DNA of 64,000 nucleotides from JANPLN01 sp043757265. GTDB taxonomy: Bacteria; Bdellovibrionota; Bdellovibrionia; Bdellovibrionales; JAGQZY01. The notes beneath the pieces were generated by a model that did not search any database, was not told the DNA's origin, and was given only the letters and a program-made list of their open reading frames with translations. Below are positions 33,223 to 41,432 of this stretch, piece by piece (the stretch's first letter is position 1; each line of letters starts with the position of its first letter). Both the position numbers and the translations under genes were made by a program. The stretch is taken from contig JAYUQP010000091.1 in assembly GCA_043757265.1 (NCBI GenBank), positions 62,001 through 126,000 of the forward strand. Direction: 5' to 3'.

Positions 33223-34210
33223 TAAGGGTGGAGTCGTCAGCTATTTGCAATGCTAACAGCGCTTCATAGGGGTCGCCCTGAAGCTTGAGCAGTTTTGCAA
33301 ACGCCGGTTCCGTTTTGATGCCGTCAGCGCGAAGTGCCGTGACTGCCGACTTAAAGGCGCCACCTCCCAATTTAAGTAAGCGCTCTTCGACGAGAAAGTG
33401 CAAGTATCCGCGCTGCCTTACTGACGGCGTGCTCTGTACAAAAACCTCAAACGGCACACCATCAAAAACAAAATTTGAAACAACTGTGGGTTCGAAATCT
33501 ACCTCCGTTGTTTCAATCTTAAAATGCGGCAGATGCGAATATTTTTCGACAAGCAAACGTTGAACGCCGTGTAAATCCTGTGAGGACATCAGTACGTCAA
33601 CGTCGCTTGCGGATGTCGAAACATCCAATGGGAATGTGCCAGCAATGAGCGGCTGAAATTGCTGGAAGTCCGAAAGGATCCTAAGATTTTGTAGGGCCGT
33701 AAAAACGGTTTTCTTTTTTTCAAGGCAAATCACAGATTCCAGTGAAAGATGATGAAACTTCAATGAACAGTTAGGAAGTTTTATCTTAAGTTCTTGGTTG
33801 AAGGTTTTCTCAAGGACTGCGTCTACAAAAGTGATATCTCCGTATCGTTTTTTTAAGTCCGAAAAGGGAATGTCAATGACCATTTCAATATGTTCAAAGC
33901 CAGTCGAAAAATTTTTGCCCGTCTTGGGTGCGGGCAACTCGATGACGTCAATTTGCCAATGTGAAAATTGGAGAGGTTTAAAAAGTTTGAAGGTAGAGAT
34001 GGGGCGACCGCCCACGGGGCTTTCTAGCAAAAGATTCGAAAAAGCCAAAAATTGAATTTTACACCGCTCATATTCATCGAATGTGGCCACCCGATAACAG
34101 ATATGGTCTGCATTCCAATGCCTGTCTAGATTAAGATTGGCCGCCTGCAAATCCAAACGAACATTTTGCAAAAACGATGAGGCTTGAGTGTTAAATGTGT
34201 TTAAATCCAC
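33191..34210 (-). CDS. YecM-like and DUF4269 fusion protein
   Basis: The 339 residues contain two known cytosolic domains. Residues ~1-160 match YecM, a vicinal-oxygen-chelate-like metal-binding fold (ADHICYRVATFDEYERCK, SPVGGRPISTFKL, IELPAPKTGKNFSTGFEHIEMVI). Residues ~185-335 match DUF4269, a nucleotidyltransferase-like fold (LIAGTFPLDVSTSASDVDVL, with the paired Asp residues). The fusion suggests they work in one process, which remains unknown. The gene ends inside the phosphoesterase gene and starts back to back with the photolyase regulator. Confidence 0.7.
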   Translation of the reverse strand: MDLNTFNTQASSFLQNVRLDLQAANLNLDRHWNADHICYRVATFDEYERCKIQFLAFSNLLLESPVGGRPISTFKLFKPLQFSHWQIDVIELPAPKTGKNFSTGFEHIEMVIDIPFSDLKKRYGDITFVDAVLEKTFNQELKIKLPNCSLKFHHLSLESVICLEKKKTVFTALQNLRILSDFQQFQPLIAGTFPLDVSTSASDVDVLMSSQDLHGVQRLLVEKYSHLPHFKIETTEVDFEPTVVSNFVFDGVPFEVFVQSTPSVRQRGYLHFLVEERLLKLGGGAFKSAVTALRADGIKTEPAFAKLLKLQGDPYEALLALQIADDSTLINALTSNCNW

Positions 34211-34273
34211 GAGCCCCGAAATGTAACCCTCAGTGCCATGTCTGTCAGCAAAAAATCTCTTGTAAAAGACGCG

Positions 34274-34307
34274 ATAAAGTAGTTTAACAGTATGTAAACT
34301 ACTTTAT
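34274..34307. promoter_or_regulatory. perfect inverted-repeat operator upstream of the GbsR-like regulator
   Basis: ATAAAGTAGTTTA (34274-34286) and TAAACTACTTTAT (34295-34307) are exact complements separated by 8 bases. The core AGTTTA-N8-TAAACT occurs again upstream of the DUF393/photolyase-related operon at 41413-41432. The ATG of the MarR/GbsR-type regulator is 17 bases downstream, which fits autoregulation. The divergent YecM-DUF4269 gene could also be controlled from here. Confidence 0.72.
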
Positions 34308-34323
34308 TAACAAAAGAGTGTGT

Positions 34324-34920
34324 ATGGCAAAAATTACGCTAAAGTTGAAAAAAACCAAAACCTTTAAAAAGACAGAAAAGCCACACAAGCCAGAAAAACT
34401 AAGCAAGCCACTTCCCAAAGATCTAATAGAACTGGAAAAAGTCATCGGCCAGTTTATGGAATACTGGGGTTTTAAAAGTATACACGGTCGAATTTGGGCT
34501 CACATCTACACCTCAAAAGAGCCGCTCGATTCGATTGAGTTAATGAAGAGGTTGAGGGTTTCAAAAGGCCTTATGAGCATGGCGATGCGCGAGCTTATTC
34601 AATATGAAGTTGTAAAAGCTGATCATGTTGGGCGTCACGGGAGTACTTTTTACGTATCAAATCCCGACTTACTCAAAGTAATCACCGGGGTTTTACGTAT
34701 TCGCGAAACTAAAATGATTGTTCAAGCGCAAAAAGCCTGCGAAGCCTTGCAGAAATTAAAACTCAACGAAATGGAAAGCGCGGGCCTTGAACCGCAAAAA
34801 ATCCAAACTGTTCTCGATCTTACCTTGTCTGCGAAGTTCCTTTTAGATGCGTTCTTGATTTACGAAGACAACGGACCCTCGATTGATGTTTTCAACACGG
34901 TCATTTCGGGACCGCACTAA
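34324..34920 (+). CDS. GbsR/MarR-type transcriptional regulator
   Basis: The 198-residue protein (ATG at 34324; a GTG two codons upstream is possible) has a Lys-rich N-terminus and a winged-helix domain: LEKVIGQFMEYWGFKSIHGRIWAHIYTSKEPLDSIELMKRLRVSKGLMSMAMRELIQYEVV. This matches GbsR-type regulators of the MarR superfamily. It sits behind a perfect inverted repeat and directly abuts the photolyase gene (no gap), so it probably controls light or DNA-damage responses. The signal it senses is unknown; no cobalamin domain is seen. Confidence 0.8.
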   Translation: MAKITLKLKKTKTFKKTEKPHKPEKLSKPLPKDLIELEKVIGQFMEYWGFKSIHGRIWAHIYTSKEPLDSIELMKRLRVSKGLMSMAMRELIQYEVVKADHVGRHGSTFYVSNPDLLKVITGVLRIRETKMIVQAQKACEALQKLKLNEMESAGLEPQKIQTVLDLTLSAKFLLDAFLIYEDNGPSIDVFNTVISGPH

Positions 34921-36180
34921 ATGAGTCAAAGATGTTTGATTTGGTTCAATCGTGATCTTCGCATCAAGGACAATGCAGTTTTGAGTTGGCTTGATGAAAC
35001 TGAAGGTCAGGCTGTAGGGCTCGTGATTGAGCCTGAATATCAGTCCGCGCATCAGCGTGAGTTTTTTCAGCAGTCGGTTGTGGATCTTAAGAAAAATTTA
35101 AAACAAGCCAACGTTGATCTTTTTTTTATTGCCGGATCTCCTGAAATAGAAATTGTCAGATGGGTGCAAAAATATGCAATCCAAACTGTCCTTGTAACTA
35201 AGGTTTTTAATACGAGAGATCAGGAGGCGATCCAAAAAGTTGAATTGGCATTGAGCACAAATACCACTGCGGAATTAAAAAGCTTTGATCAAGGAACGTT
35301 GCTCCACCAAGAGGATTTGCCATTCGCTTTGGATAAGCTTCCCCCAACGTTTACGCCATTTAGAAAGCTTGTGGAAGCGTCCTGGACTGTTCGGGCTGAG
35401 GAAAAATCTGAACCAAGGCTTAAAGGCTTCGAAGCTATTGCGCCATCTGCGACTCAATTTGTAGAAATAAAAGGTGGCGAGTGTCCGCTTCCCTACGATT
35501 TTCACGGCGGCGAAACTTCTGCCTGGCTGCGGTTAAAAGAGTACATTTGGGACACTCGGAGTATAGATGTCTACAAAGAAACTCGAAACGGAATGCTCAA
35601 TAAAAACGACTCCTCAAAATTTTCCCCATGGCTTGCAAACGGCAGCCTTTCAGCGCGCAGTATTTATCATGAGATAAAAAAATACGAACAGATTCATGGG
35701 GCAAACGATTCCACCTACTGGCTTATTTTCGAACTCCTATGGCGAGACTATTTCAAATTTCTTTCTTTAAAAATAGGCAAACAACTTTTTTCACTCAATG
35801 GTTCTCTCAAACGACAAGTTGAGTGGAAGGAAGACAACGAGATCTACGCAAGCTGGTGCAGCGGAACAACAGGTTTGGATTTTATCGATGCCAACATGAA
35901 AGAGATTGTGCACAGTGGATGGATGTCGAATCGTGGACGCCAAAATGTCGCAAGTCACTTTGCTAAACAGTTGAGACTCAAATGGACACTGGGTGCAAGG
36001 TTTTTTGAAGATCACTTAATTGATAACGATGTCGAAAGCAATTGGGGAAACTGGCAGTATCTCGCAGGTGTTGGAACTGACCCAAGGGATCGTGACTTTA
36101 ATGTTCAACGGCAGGCAGACTATTACGATGCAGATTTTAAATATAGAAACAAGTGGTTGGAGAAAACCCATCGTGGCTGA
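34921..36180 (+). CDS. phrB: cryptochrome-DASH-type photolyase
   Basis: The 419-residue flavoprotein has an N-terminal photolyase alpha/beta domain (IWFNRDLRIKDNAVL) and the FAD-binding C-terminal domain: SKFSPWLANGSLSARSIYHEIKKYE, ELLWRDYFKF, MSNRGRQNVASHFAK and DVESNWGNWQYLAGVGTDPRDRDFN. The last is a hallmark of CRY-DASH. These enzymes repair cyclobutane dimers, preferentially in single-stranded DNA, using blue light. It follows the regulator without a gap and overlaps the DUF2256 gene. The gene symbol denotes the general photolyase family only. Confidence 0.92.
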   Translation: MSQRCLIWFNRDLRIKDNAVLSWLDETEGQAVGLVIEPEYQSAHQREFFQQSVVDLKKNLKQANVDLFFIAGSPEIEIVRWVQKYAIQTVLVTKVFNTRDQEAIQKVELALSTNTTAELKSFDQGTLLHQEDLPFALDKLPPTFTPFRKLVEASWTVRAEEKSEPRLKGFEAIAPSATQFVEIKGGECPLPYDFHGGETSAWLRLKEYIWDTRSIDVYKETRNGMLNKNDSSKFSPWLANGSLSARSIYHEIKKYEQIHGANDSTYWLIFELLWRDYFKFLSLKIGKQLFSLNGSLKRQVEWKEDNEIYASWCSGTTGLDFIDANMKEIVHSGWMSNRGRQNVASHFAKQLRLKWTLGARFFEDHLIDNDVESNWGNWQYLAGVGTDPRDRDFNVQRQADYYDADFKYRNKWLEKTHRG

Positions 36181-36556
36181 CAAAACCAAGGGTCTTAGTG
36201 AAAAAGTCTGTAGTCTTTGTGGTAGAACCATAGAGCCCAGGAAAAAATGGCTCGCAAACTGGGATGAAATAAAATACTGCAGCGAAAAATGTCGGCGCTC
36301 GAAAAATTCGCCGCAATACGATGATGCCCTAATGGAGCTGCTAAAAAAACGGGGAGCCGGCAAAACCATTTGTCCCTCCGAAATTTTAACTGAAGATTTA
36401 AAACAAAATAAAGACATCATGGAACAAGTTCGCCAAGCAGCTCGAAGACTGGTTGCGAAAAACAAAATCGAGATAACACAAAACGGACAAATTGTAGACC
36501 CTTCGAGCGCGAAGGGTCCCATTCGTCTGAGACTTATTACCCGGTCCATAAGGTAG
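36173..36556 (+). CDS. DUF2256-DUF3253 fusion protein
   Basis: Starting at the GTG at 36173, which overlaps the photolyase stop by 8 bases, the product has 127 residues. The first ~45 form a DUF2256 zinc-ribbon-like module (VCSLCGRTIEPRKKWLANWDEIKYCSEKCRR); the rest a DUF3253 winged-helix-like module (ALMELLKKRGAGKTICPSEI). Both families often neighbour photolyases. Its last six codons lie inside the left arm of a 24-base inverted repeat, so the true C-terminus may have been altered by insertion of that repeat. Confidence 0.75.
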   Translation: MADKTKGLSEKVCSLCGRTIEPRKKWLANWDEIKYCSEKCRRSKNSPQYDDALMELLKKRGAGKTICPSEILTEDLKQNKDIMEQVRQAARRLVAKNKIEITQNGQIVDPSSAKGPIRLRLITRSIR

Positions 36557-36694
36557 GTTGCATATTTGTAGTTTTCTTTTAGATGTCTCATCGTTGTTCG
36601 TCCTTCGGTTAGCGCCTCTGGCTAGCCGCGCGTCCTCTTGCCTCGATAGATCTAAAACAAACCGACAACCATGCAACCTATCTTATGGACCGGG
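36540..36694. repeat. 155-bp element with near-perfect 24-base inverted ends
   Basis: 36540-36563 begins CCCGGTCCATAAGG and is the reverse complement of 36671-36694 (ending TTATGGACCGGG) with one mismatch. Inside are further pairings: TTTTAGAT against ATCTAAAA, and GGTTAGC against GCTAGCC. Together these allow a long multi-stem hairpin. The left arm covers the end of the DUF2256-DUF3253 coding sequence. It could be a non-autonomous (MITE-like) element or a structured RNA. No clear target duplication is seen. Confidence 0.6.
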
Positions 36695-36718
36695 CAATTA
36701 AAGAAAGGGAATCTAACT

Positions 36719-37153
36719 ATGAATCAATATCCAATGGCGTTTAACGTGAGCGCGGAGGGAACGTCGGGAATTCAAAGTGCATGGACGACCCATGCAGAAA
36801 AGTACCAGCACGACATCCCGATGGCCATTCCTCCTGAGTTTGATGGGCCCGGTACGGGTCTCAGTCCCGAGGATCTTTATGCCTTGGCACTGCAAAATTG
36901 TTTTATTGCGACCTTTAAGGTGTTCGCCGAAAAATCACGCTTGGTTTTTAATGCCATCAACGTTAATTCAGTTTTAGAAGTGGATCGCGATGATAAAGGT
37001 CGCCCTTGGATGGCACGCATCCACATCAAGATTAAACTGACGGGTGTTGTTCAGGCCGATAATGCGAAAAGAATTTTGGAACGAACATCGCAAAATTGTA
37101 TGATTCTAAATTCTGTAAATTCAGAAAAGAGTTTTGATTTTGTTGTCGATTAA
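36719..37153 (+). CDS. OsmC-family protein
   Basis: The 144-residue protein (ATG at 36719 with AAAGAAAGGGA upstream) matches the OsmC/Ohr superfamily: a GTGLSPEDLYALALQNCFIATFKVFAEK segment with a conserved Cys, and a second Cys in the C-terminal SQNCMIL. OsmC proteins are thiol-dependent peroxidases for organic hydroperoxides. The position in the photolyase island suggests a photo-oxidative stress role. It ends 2 bases before the convergent flavoprotein gene. Confidence 0.82.
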   Translation: MNQYPMAFNVSAEGTSGIQSAWTTHAEKYQHDIPMAIPPEFDGPGTGLSPEDLYALALQNCFIATFKVFAEKSRLVFNAINVNSVLEVDRDDKGRPWMARIHIKIKLTGVVQADNAKRILERTSQNCMILNSVNSEKSFDFVVD

Positions 37154-37155
37154 AT

Positions 37156-38148
37156 TCAATGAGGGGCGACAGTTATAGATTCCGCAGAACGGACGGCTCC
37201 GAGAATACTCGGTCCACCGAAGGCATCGCCAAGCAGCACTACGTTCTTTGAAAGACCCACTTCCACATGTGGCGCGGAGTAAACTGATGTGGGGTGGCTG
37301 AAACGCCATTTTTTGAGTTGCTGTTTTTTGAATTCAAAAGAAGTGCCGTAAGAATTTAATTGTAGAGAAAACAACGACTGAATGTCGGACAGCGTGCTCT
37401 CCTCGGGGCCATCGAAATGCTTCGCACTCCAATCGGGCTGCATCACGACTGTAAAAGCAAGAACGCTAGACGTCTTTTTTGCAAGTTGGTTGCTAATGGA
37501 AAAAATTTCGGGGCTCACATTTTGATCGTATCCTAAATTTTCGATAATCTCACTGGGACTTGAGACTTCAAATAATCCAACGAGCGCGCTTGCATACTCA
37601 ATCAACTCCAAATCTTTTGGATATTGAATTTTTGATGTTCTCAGTACATCAAGCGTTTGAGGCAAAGGCGACGTGAAGTATATCTTTTTTGCAAAATATT
37701 TATTTCCAGATTCACAAGTGATCGCGAGCATTTCAGCTCGGCTAGTTGCGATTGATGTTTCGTCAACAGCGACCACTTTTTCTTGAAATAAAATATTACA
37801 GTTTCTAGCCAAATTTTTTTCTAAGTCCTTTGCCAAATCTTTTGCCAGCCGAGTGAGTCCTCCGGCTGCGCACTTGAATTTTGATTTTTCATCTTCAAAC
37901 CAGGTGTGCGAAAGATTTAGCTGGCTCCAATGTTTATCTAAATCCCAGTCCACCTGGTGGGCTACTTTGTAAAACTGAGCCCCATGGTCGTAAGTGGCCG
38001 CTCCATCCCGCCGTGTGGCAATCCTTCCGCCGACACCCTTGGATTTTTCAGCGATCAACGTTTTATGTCCCGCCGATAAAAGTCGCTGGGCTAAGGCCAA
38101 GCCCGAGATGCCGGCACCAACAATAAGAGCATCAAATTGATCTTTCAA
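37156..38148 (-). CDS. renalase-like FAD-dependent oxidoreductase
   Basis: The 330 residues begin with a Rossmann motif LIVGAGISGLALAQRLLSAGHKTLIAEKSKGVGGRIATRR, typical of renalase-like amine-oxidase flavoproteins, with ATYDHGAQF next. C-terminal VVLLGDAFGGPSILGAVRSAES is the second FAD-binding segment. Bacterial renalases oxidise isomeric dihydro-nicotinamide by-products. Such genes often lie beside photolyases. It is transcribed divergently from the E2-like gene. Confidence 0.85.
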   Translation of the reverse strand: MKDQFDALIVGAGISGLALAQRLLSAGHKTLIAEKSKGVGGRIATRRDGAATYDHGAQFYKVAHQVDWDLDKHWSQLNLSHTWFEDEKSKFKCAAGGLTRLAKDLAKDLEKNLARNCNILFQEKVVAVDETSIATSRAEMLAITCESGNKYFAKKIYFTSPLPQTLDVLRTSKIQYPKDLELIEYASALVGLFEVSSPSEIIENLGYDQNVSPEIFSISNQLAKKTSSVLAFTVVMQPDWSAKHFDGPEESTLSDIQSLFSLQLNSYGTSFEFKKQQLKKWRFSHPTSVYSAPHVEVGLSKNVVLLGDAFGGPSILGAVRSAESITVAPH

Positions 38149-38186
38149 ACACGTCCCAATCTACAGATTATTTACAAACATAACTT

Positions 38187-38200
38187 TTAAACGAGTTTAA
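38187..38200. promoter_or_regulatory. palindrome between divergent flavoprotein and E2-like genes
   Basis: TTAAAC-GA-GTTTAA is a perfect palindrome 39 bases before the flavoprotein start. It contains the same half sites (GTTTA/TAAAC) as the two stronger operators of this island but in the opposite arrangement, so membership in the same regulon is only a possibility. Confidence 0.35.
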
Positions 38201-38272
38201 TAGATGTTACGATTTTTTTCAAGACAGACAATAACTGCCTAAATAACCAAATTTTAAAAGTGAGCAAGCTCT

Positions 38273-39037
38273 ATGGAAAAGACAAACAGCAAATCGCCTT
38301 TCCGTAAGGTTGCCCTCTCGTTGTGGAATCGTGTCGGCGATCCTTCGGTTTACAGTTTTGTTGAGCTTGATGTTTCCGGAATAAAAACAAAGTCTTTTCT
38401 TCTCTCCTATGTCGTAAAGTCTCTTGGCGAGACAATGCACAAAAACAGTGAGCTCTCTTCGATCATTAAATGGGGACGTGTTGTGCAAAGAAAAGATCAC
38501 GCAATTTCGGTGATGGTGAATATCCCAGGACCAAAAAATAATGATCTGTCGGCATTGAATATTGAAAACAGCCACCAGATGTCCGTGGATCAAATTCAAG
38601 TTAAATTGGACGAAAGAGCTTTTTCGGTTCGAAATGGCAGCGATCCACACCTAGGGCCACTCCTAAAATTGATCCGTTACATTCCTTTGTTTCTTTTAAG
38701 AAGACTTTTGATAATTTACGAGTTCGTGATTTATGAATGTAATTTTCGCTTTGGTTTGAGCTTTTTGCCGTTTCGGCCATTCGGCTCGATCGTGGTGTCC
38801 AATGTTGGCTCGTTAGGGATTAAAAATGCGCTGCTGCCGCTAGTACCCATGGCTCGCGCCGCGCTTATGATATCCATAGGGAAGATTTCTAAAGAGCCAA
38901 GAGTTGTTAACGAAAGTATTGCGGTTCGTGAAGTTGTTCAAATAGGAGTGACCTTTGATCACAGACTGTTTGATGGTTCGCAGGCTTCAAAAATGCTTCA
39001 GGATTTCGAAGCCTGTTTTTACTCGATATCGAAGTAG
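38273..39037 (+). CDS. stand-alone 2-oxoacid-dehydrogenase-type acyltransferase domain
   Basis: The 254-residue protein consists only of an E2-type catalytic domain of the chloramphenicol-acetyltransferase fold: SIVVSNVGSLGIKNALLPLVP and the active-site VTFDHRLFDGSQASKMLQDFE (His230, Asp234). There is no lipoyl or E1/E3-binding domain and no dehydrogenase partner nearby, so it is not a normal complex subunit. It probably transfers acyl groups to another substrate, perhaps a lipid or pigment given the photolyase context; this is inference. Confidence 0.78.
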   Translation: MEKTNSKSPFRKVALSLWNRVGDPSVYSFVELDVSGIKTKSFLLSYVVKSLGETMHKNSELSSIIKWGRVVQRKDHAISVMVNIPGPKNNDLSALNIENSHQMSVDQIQVKLDERAFSVRNGSDPHLGPLLKLIRYIPLFLLRRLLIIYEFVIYECNFRFGLSFLPFRPFGSIVVSNVGSLGIKNALLPLVPMARAALMISIGKISKEPRVVNESIAVREVVQIGVTFDHRLFDGSQASKMLQDFEACFYSISK

Positions 39038-39055
39038 TTAGTGGAGTCCATCTAA

Positions 39056-40552
39056 TTACTTATTCGCCGTGATCCGTTTTTTCAGTTCTTTGGCAGCGGC
39101 GTAAATCTTAGTTTTGCGTTCGGGCGACATTTTTTCTACAGTTCTTGCCATCATCGAAAGGCGTGGGTTTTTTGTAAAGAAAGTTTTATGCTTTTCGATA
39201 AAACCCCAGTAAAGCCCGTCCACGGCGTCTTGCCAGTCGCCGGTTTTATAACCACCCATTTTACGATAGTAATTGGAGCCACAAAAATACGGTTTTGTTG
39301 CAAAAATCCCACCGTCGCTAAATAACGCCATTCCATACACGTTGGGTCCCATGACCCAATCCGAGGAATCGATAAACATTTCCATAAACCATTTATGTGC
39401 CTCCTGTGGTTCTACTTCCAAAAGTAGCATCAGAGACCCCACCACCATCAGACGTTCGATGTGATGAGCATAGCCAAGGCGAACGGTTTTTTTAATCACA
39501 TGATCCAAAGGCGGAATTCCAGTATCGCCTTTGTACCAATGGGAAGTGAGCTTTTGTTTGTGATTCCAAAAATTTGAAACATCCTGCTTTTCGCTAAAGT
39601 TTTGATAAATTCCGCGGATAAATTCCCGCCAGCCGATAATTTGCCTTACAAAACCCTCTGCAGAATTTAAAGGGACTTTTTCGCTCTCTAGAGCTTCTAT
39701 CGCCTCAGCCACAACTTCACGCGGAGTTAACAGTCCTGTATTCAAGTAGGGAGTGAGCACTGAGTGATTTACAAAATCGAATTTTTCGGTCATGGCGTCC
39801 TCGTAGGGACCAAAATCTTTGAAGCGCTCTTGAATGAATTTTTTTAGCCAAAGCCTGGCGTCGCGTCGAGCTGTAGGCAACCAGTAGTCTGCCGAAACGC
39901 CCGGGTGTTTTGAAAACTTTTCCTCAACAAGGGTCATCACCGCTTTTTCGATTGCGCAAGGTTTATAGGCAGGGAGTGAAGGCGCGATGTAAGTTTTGGG
40001 CAGAGGCTTGCGGTTGTCTTCGTCAAGACTCCATTTGCCGCCGTATGGAGTGCCATCTTTGTTGACAAAAATTCCCAATTTTTTGCGCTGCCCTTCGTAA
40101 AACGTCTTCATGAACGGTCTTTTGTTTTTCGACACGTAAGTTTTAAAATCGTCGCGACTTGTTAAAAACATAAGAGAGGGCAACACCTTGGTTGCCACGT
40201 CGAGGTCCTTACAAATCTTAAAAATGCGCTTTTCAAAAAACTTGTCTTCAATTTCAAAAAAAAGAAGCTCCTTGATTTTGTTTTTTTTCAAAAACGACGT
40301 TAACGAAAGATCAAAGCTTTTGAAAGTTGTGGACCCCAGCTCCTCGTAATGCACCTTGTACCCAAGGGCTTTTGCTTCAACGGCATATTTTCGCATCGCC
40401 GACAGAAAGAAAATAATTTTGTGTTTGTGATACTTAAAATGGGTGCAAAGCTCTTCGTCTTCACGCATAAAAACTAACGATTTTTTATCCTCATGCGATA
40501 GTGCTACTTTAGGATCGAAAAGTTGATTTCCAAGAATAAGCTGAGCCTTCAT
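39056..40552 (-). CDS. photolyase-related protein (DPRP/FeS-BCP type) lacking Fe-S cysteines
   Basis: The 498-residue protein aligns along its length with the deoxyribodipyrimidine-photolyase-related family (bacterial (6-4) photolyases, FeS-BCP). Hallmarks are YAHHIERLMVVGSLMLL, FIDSSDWVMGPNVYGMALFSDGGIFATKPYFCGSNYYRKM and LYWGFIEKHK. Usual members carry four Cys for a 4Fe-4S cluster. Here the first position reads GIPPL, and the loop bearing the other three is shortened to GGYKTGDWQDAVDG. It is the last gene of a three-gene operon with ATGA overlaps. Repair of (6-4) photoproducts remains likely but untested. Confidence 0.87.
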   Translation of the reverse strand: MKAQLILGNQLFDPKVALSHEDKKSLVFMREDEELCTHFKYHKHKIIFFLSAMRKYAVEAKALGYKVHYEELGSTTFKSFDLSLTSFLKKNKIKELLFFEIEDKFFEKRIFKICKDLDVATKVLPSLMFLTSRDDFKTYVSKNKRPFMKTFYEGQRKKLGIFVNKDGTPYGGKWSLDEDNRKPLPKTYIAPSLPAYKPCAIEKAVMTLVEEKFSKHPGVSADYWLPTARRDARLWLKKFIQERFKDFGPYEDAMTEKFDFVNHSVLTPYLNTGLLTPREVVAEAIEALESEKVPLNSAEGFVRQIIGWREFIRGIYQNFSEKQDVSNFWNHKQKLTSHWYKGDTGIPPLDHVIKKTVRLGYAHHIERLMVVGSLMLLLEVEPQEAHKWFMEMFIDSSDWVMGPNVYGMALFSDGGIFATKPYFCGSNYYRKMGGYKTGDWQDAVDGLYWGFIEKHKTFFTKNPRLSMMARTVEKMSPERKTKIYAAAKELKKRITANK

Positions 40553-40977
40553 GTTTTGCTCCCTGTAATCATCCAGTAACTTGTAAGACCAACTTTAAGA
40601 GACCACAAAATGGTTCTCGGCCAATTTGTCATTACGAGATCTTTAATCGTGCCCGCGTGAAAGCCGCCCGATAATTTATTGTGTAACGGCACGCTGACGA
40701 AAAAAGTCAAAATCCAAAGAAGAGCGATGATTGTGAGGTTTGCCACCGAAAAATAATTTACCCTTTCTGATATTAGCCATAGCCCAGCCAAGAGCTCGAC
40801 AATCATAACGGGACCAACAATGAGTCCCATAAGTCCCGTGTGCCTTTGATGGGCTTCGGCAAAATGCACGGGATTGATAAATTTAAAGCTGGGGTAATGA
40901 ATCAGTTGAATGATCCAAATAACTCCACACATGTAAGTGGCGCATATTTGACTTAAGAGAAGCGGGGTTGAATTCAT
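40549..40977 (-). CDS. small integral membrane protein of the photolyase operon
   Basis: With the ATG at 40977, which overlaps the DUF393 stop as ATGA, the product has 142 residues and four hydrophobic helices (about 7-27, 47-68, 75-97 and 122-137) plus conserved-looking HYPSFKFI, HRHTGLMG-like and PLHNKLSGGF segments. I do not recognise the family with certainty; similar proteins occur in photolyase gene clusters. Its end overlaps the photolyase-related gene as ATGA. Confidence 0.66.
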   Translation of the reverse strand: MNSTPLLLSQICATYMCGVIWIIQLIHYPSFKFINPVHFAEAHQRHTGLMGLIVGPVMIVELLAGLWLISERVNYFSVANLTIIALLWILTFFVSVPLHNKLSGGFHAGTIKDLVMTNWPRTILWSLKVGLTSYWMITGSKT

Positions 40978-41396
40978 TTTCTGACCTTTATTTTGTGCCG
41001 TGATTCGCTTTTTATCTCGCAATAGGGACTTGTTTCGCACGACTTGCGTGGAAGGTAAGGCCTAATTTTGACAAACAGTGAATAGTTAAGTTGCAAAAAC
41101 TTTCTCACAATCACCTTTTGTGACAAGCGCGAAAGCCAATTGAGTTTATCAAGCCTTGCCCAAATTAAGATGAAAGCATCAACGCCAATGTGTAATTTAC
41201 CTTTAGCGTCTTTCGCGTGGAGTTCCACATTAATCTTGCGCGGATCCAGTTTCTCTTTTTTCGCATCGAAGCCAGCCTCGGTGATATCAATAAAACGAAT
41301 ATTTTCAGCGCCACGCATTTTTTTATACTGATTTATTTCCGCTGAGCACACAACGCATAGGCCGTCGTAAAAAACAGAAATTGGTAGTATGTTCAT
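40974..41396 (-). CDS. DUF393 (DCC thiol-disulfide oxidoreductase) family protein
   Basis: The 140-residue protein starts with SVFYDGLCVVCSAEI, containing the DxxCxxC-type motif of the DCC/DUF393 family, a small redox-active fold; HIGVDAFILIWARL follows as in the family. It is first in an operon with the membrane protein and the photolyase-related protein. An inverted repeat lies 17 bases upstream of its start. Confidence 0.85.
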   Translation of the reverse strand: MNILPISVFYDGLCVVCSAEINQYKKMRGAENIRFIDITEAGFDAKKEKLDPRKINVELHAKDAKGKLHIGVDAFILIWARLDKLNWLSRLSQKVIVRKFLQLNYSLFVKIRPYLPRKSCETSPYCEIKSESRHKIKVRK

Positions 41397-41412
41397 AGAG
41401 ATCTCCCATAAA

Positions 41413-41432
41413 AGTTTACAATACCGTAAACT
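41413..41432. promoter_or_regulatory. AGTTTA-N8-TAAACT operator of the DUF393/photolyase-related operon
   Basis: AGTTTA (41413-41418) and TAAACT (41427-41432) with an 8-base spacer extend to AAAAGTTTAC/GTAAACTTTT (41410-41435). The half sites and spacing equal those of the operator at 34274-34307, in front of the regulator and CRY-DASH genes. The repeat is placed to control the minus-strand operon starting at 41396. Confidence 0.68.
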
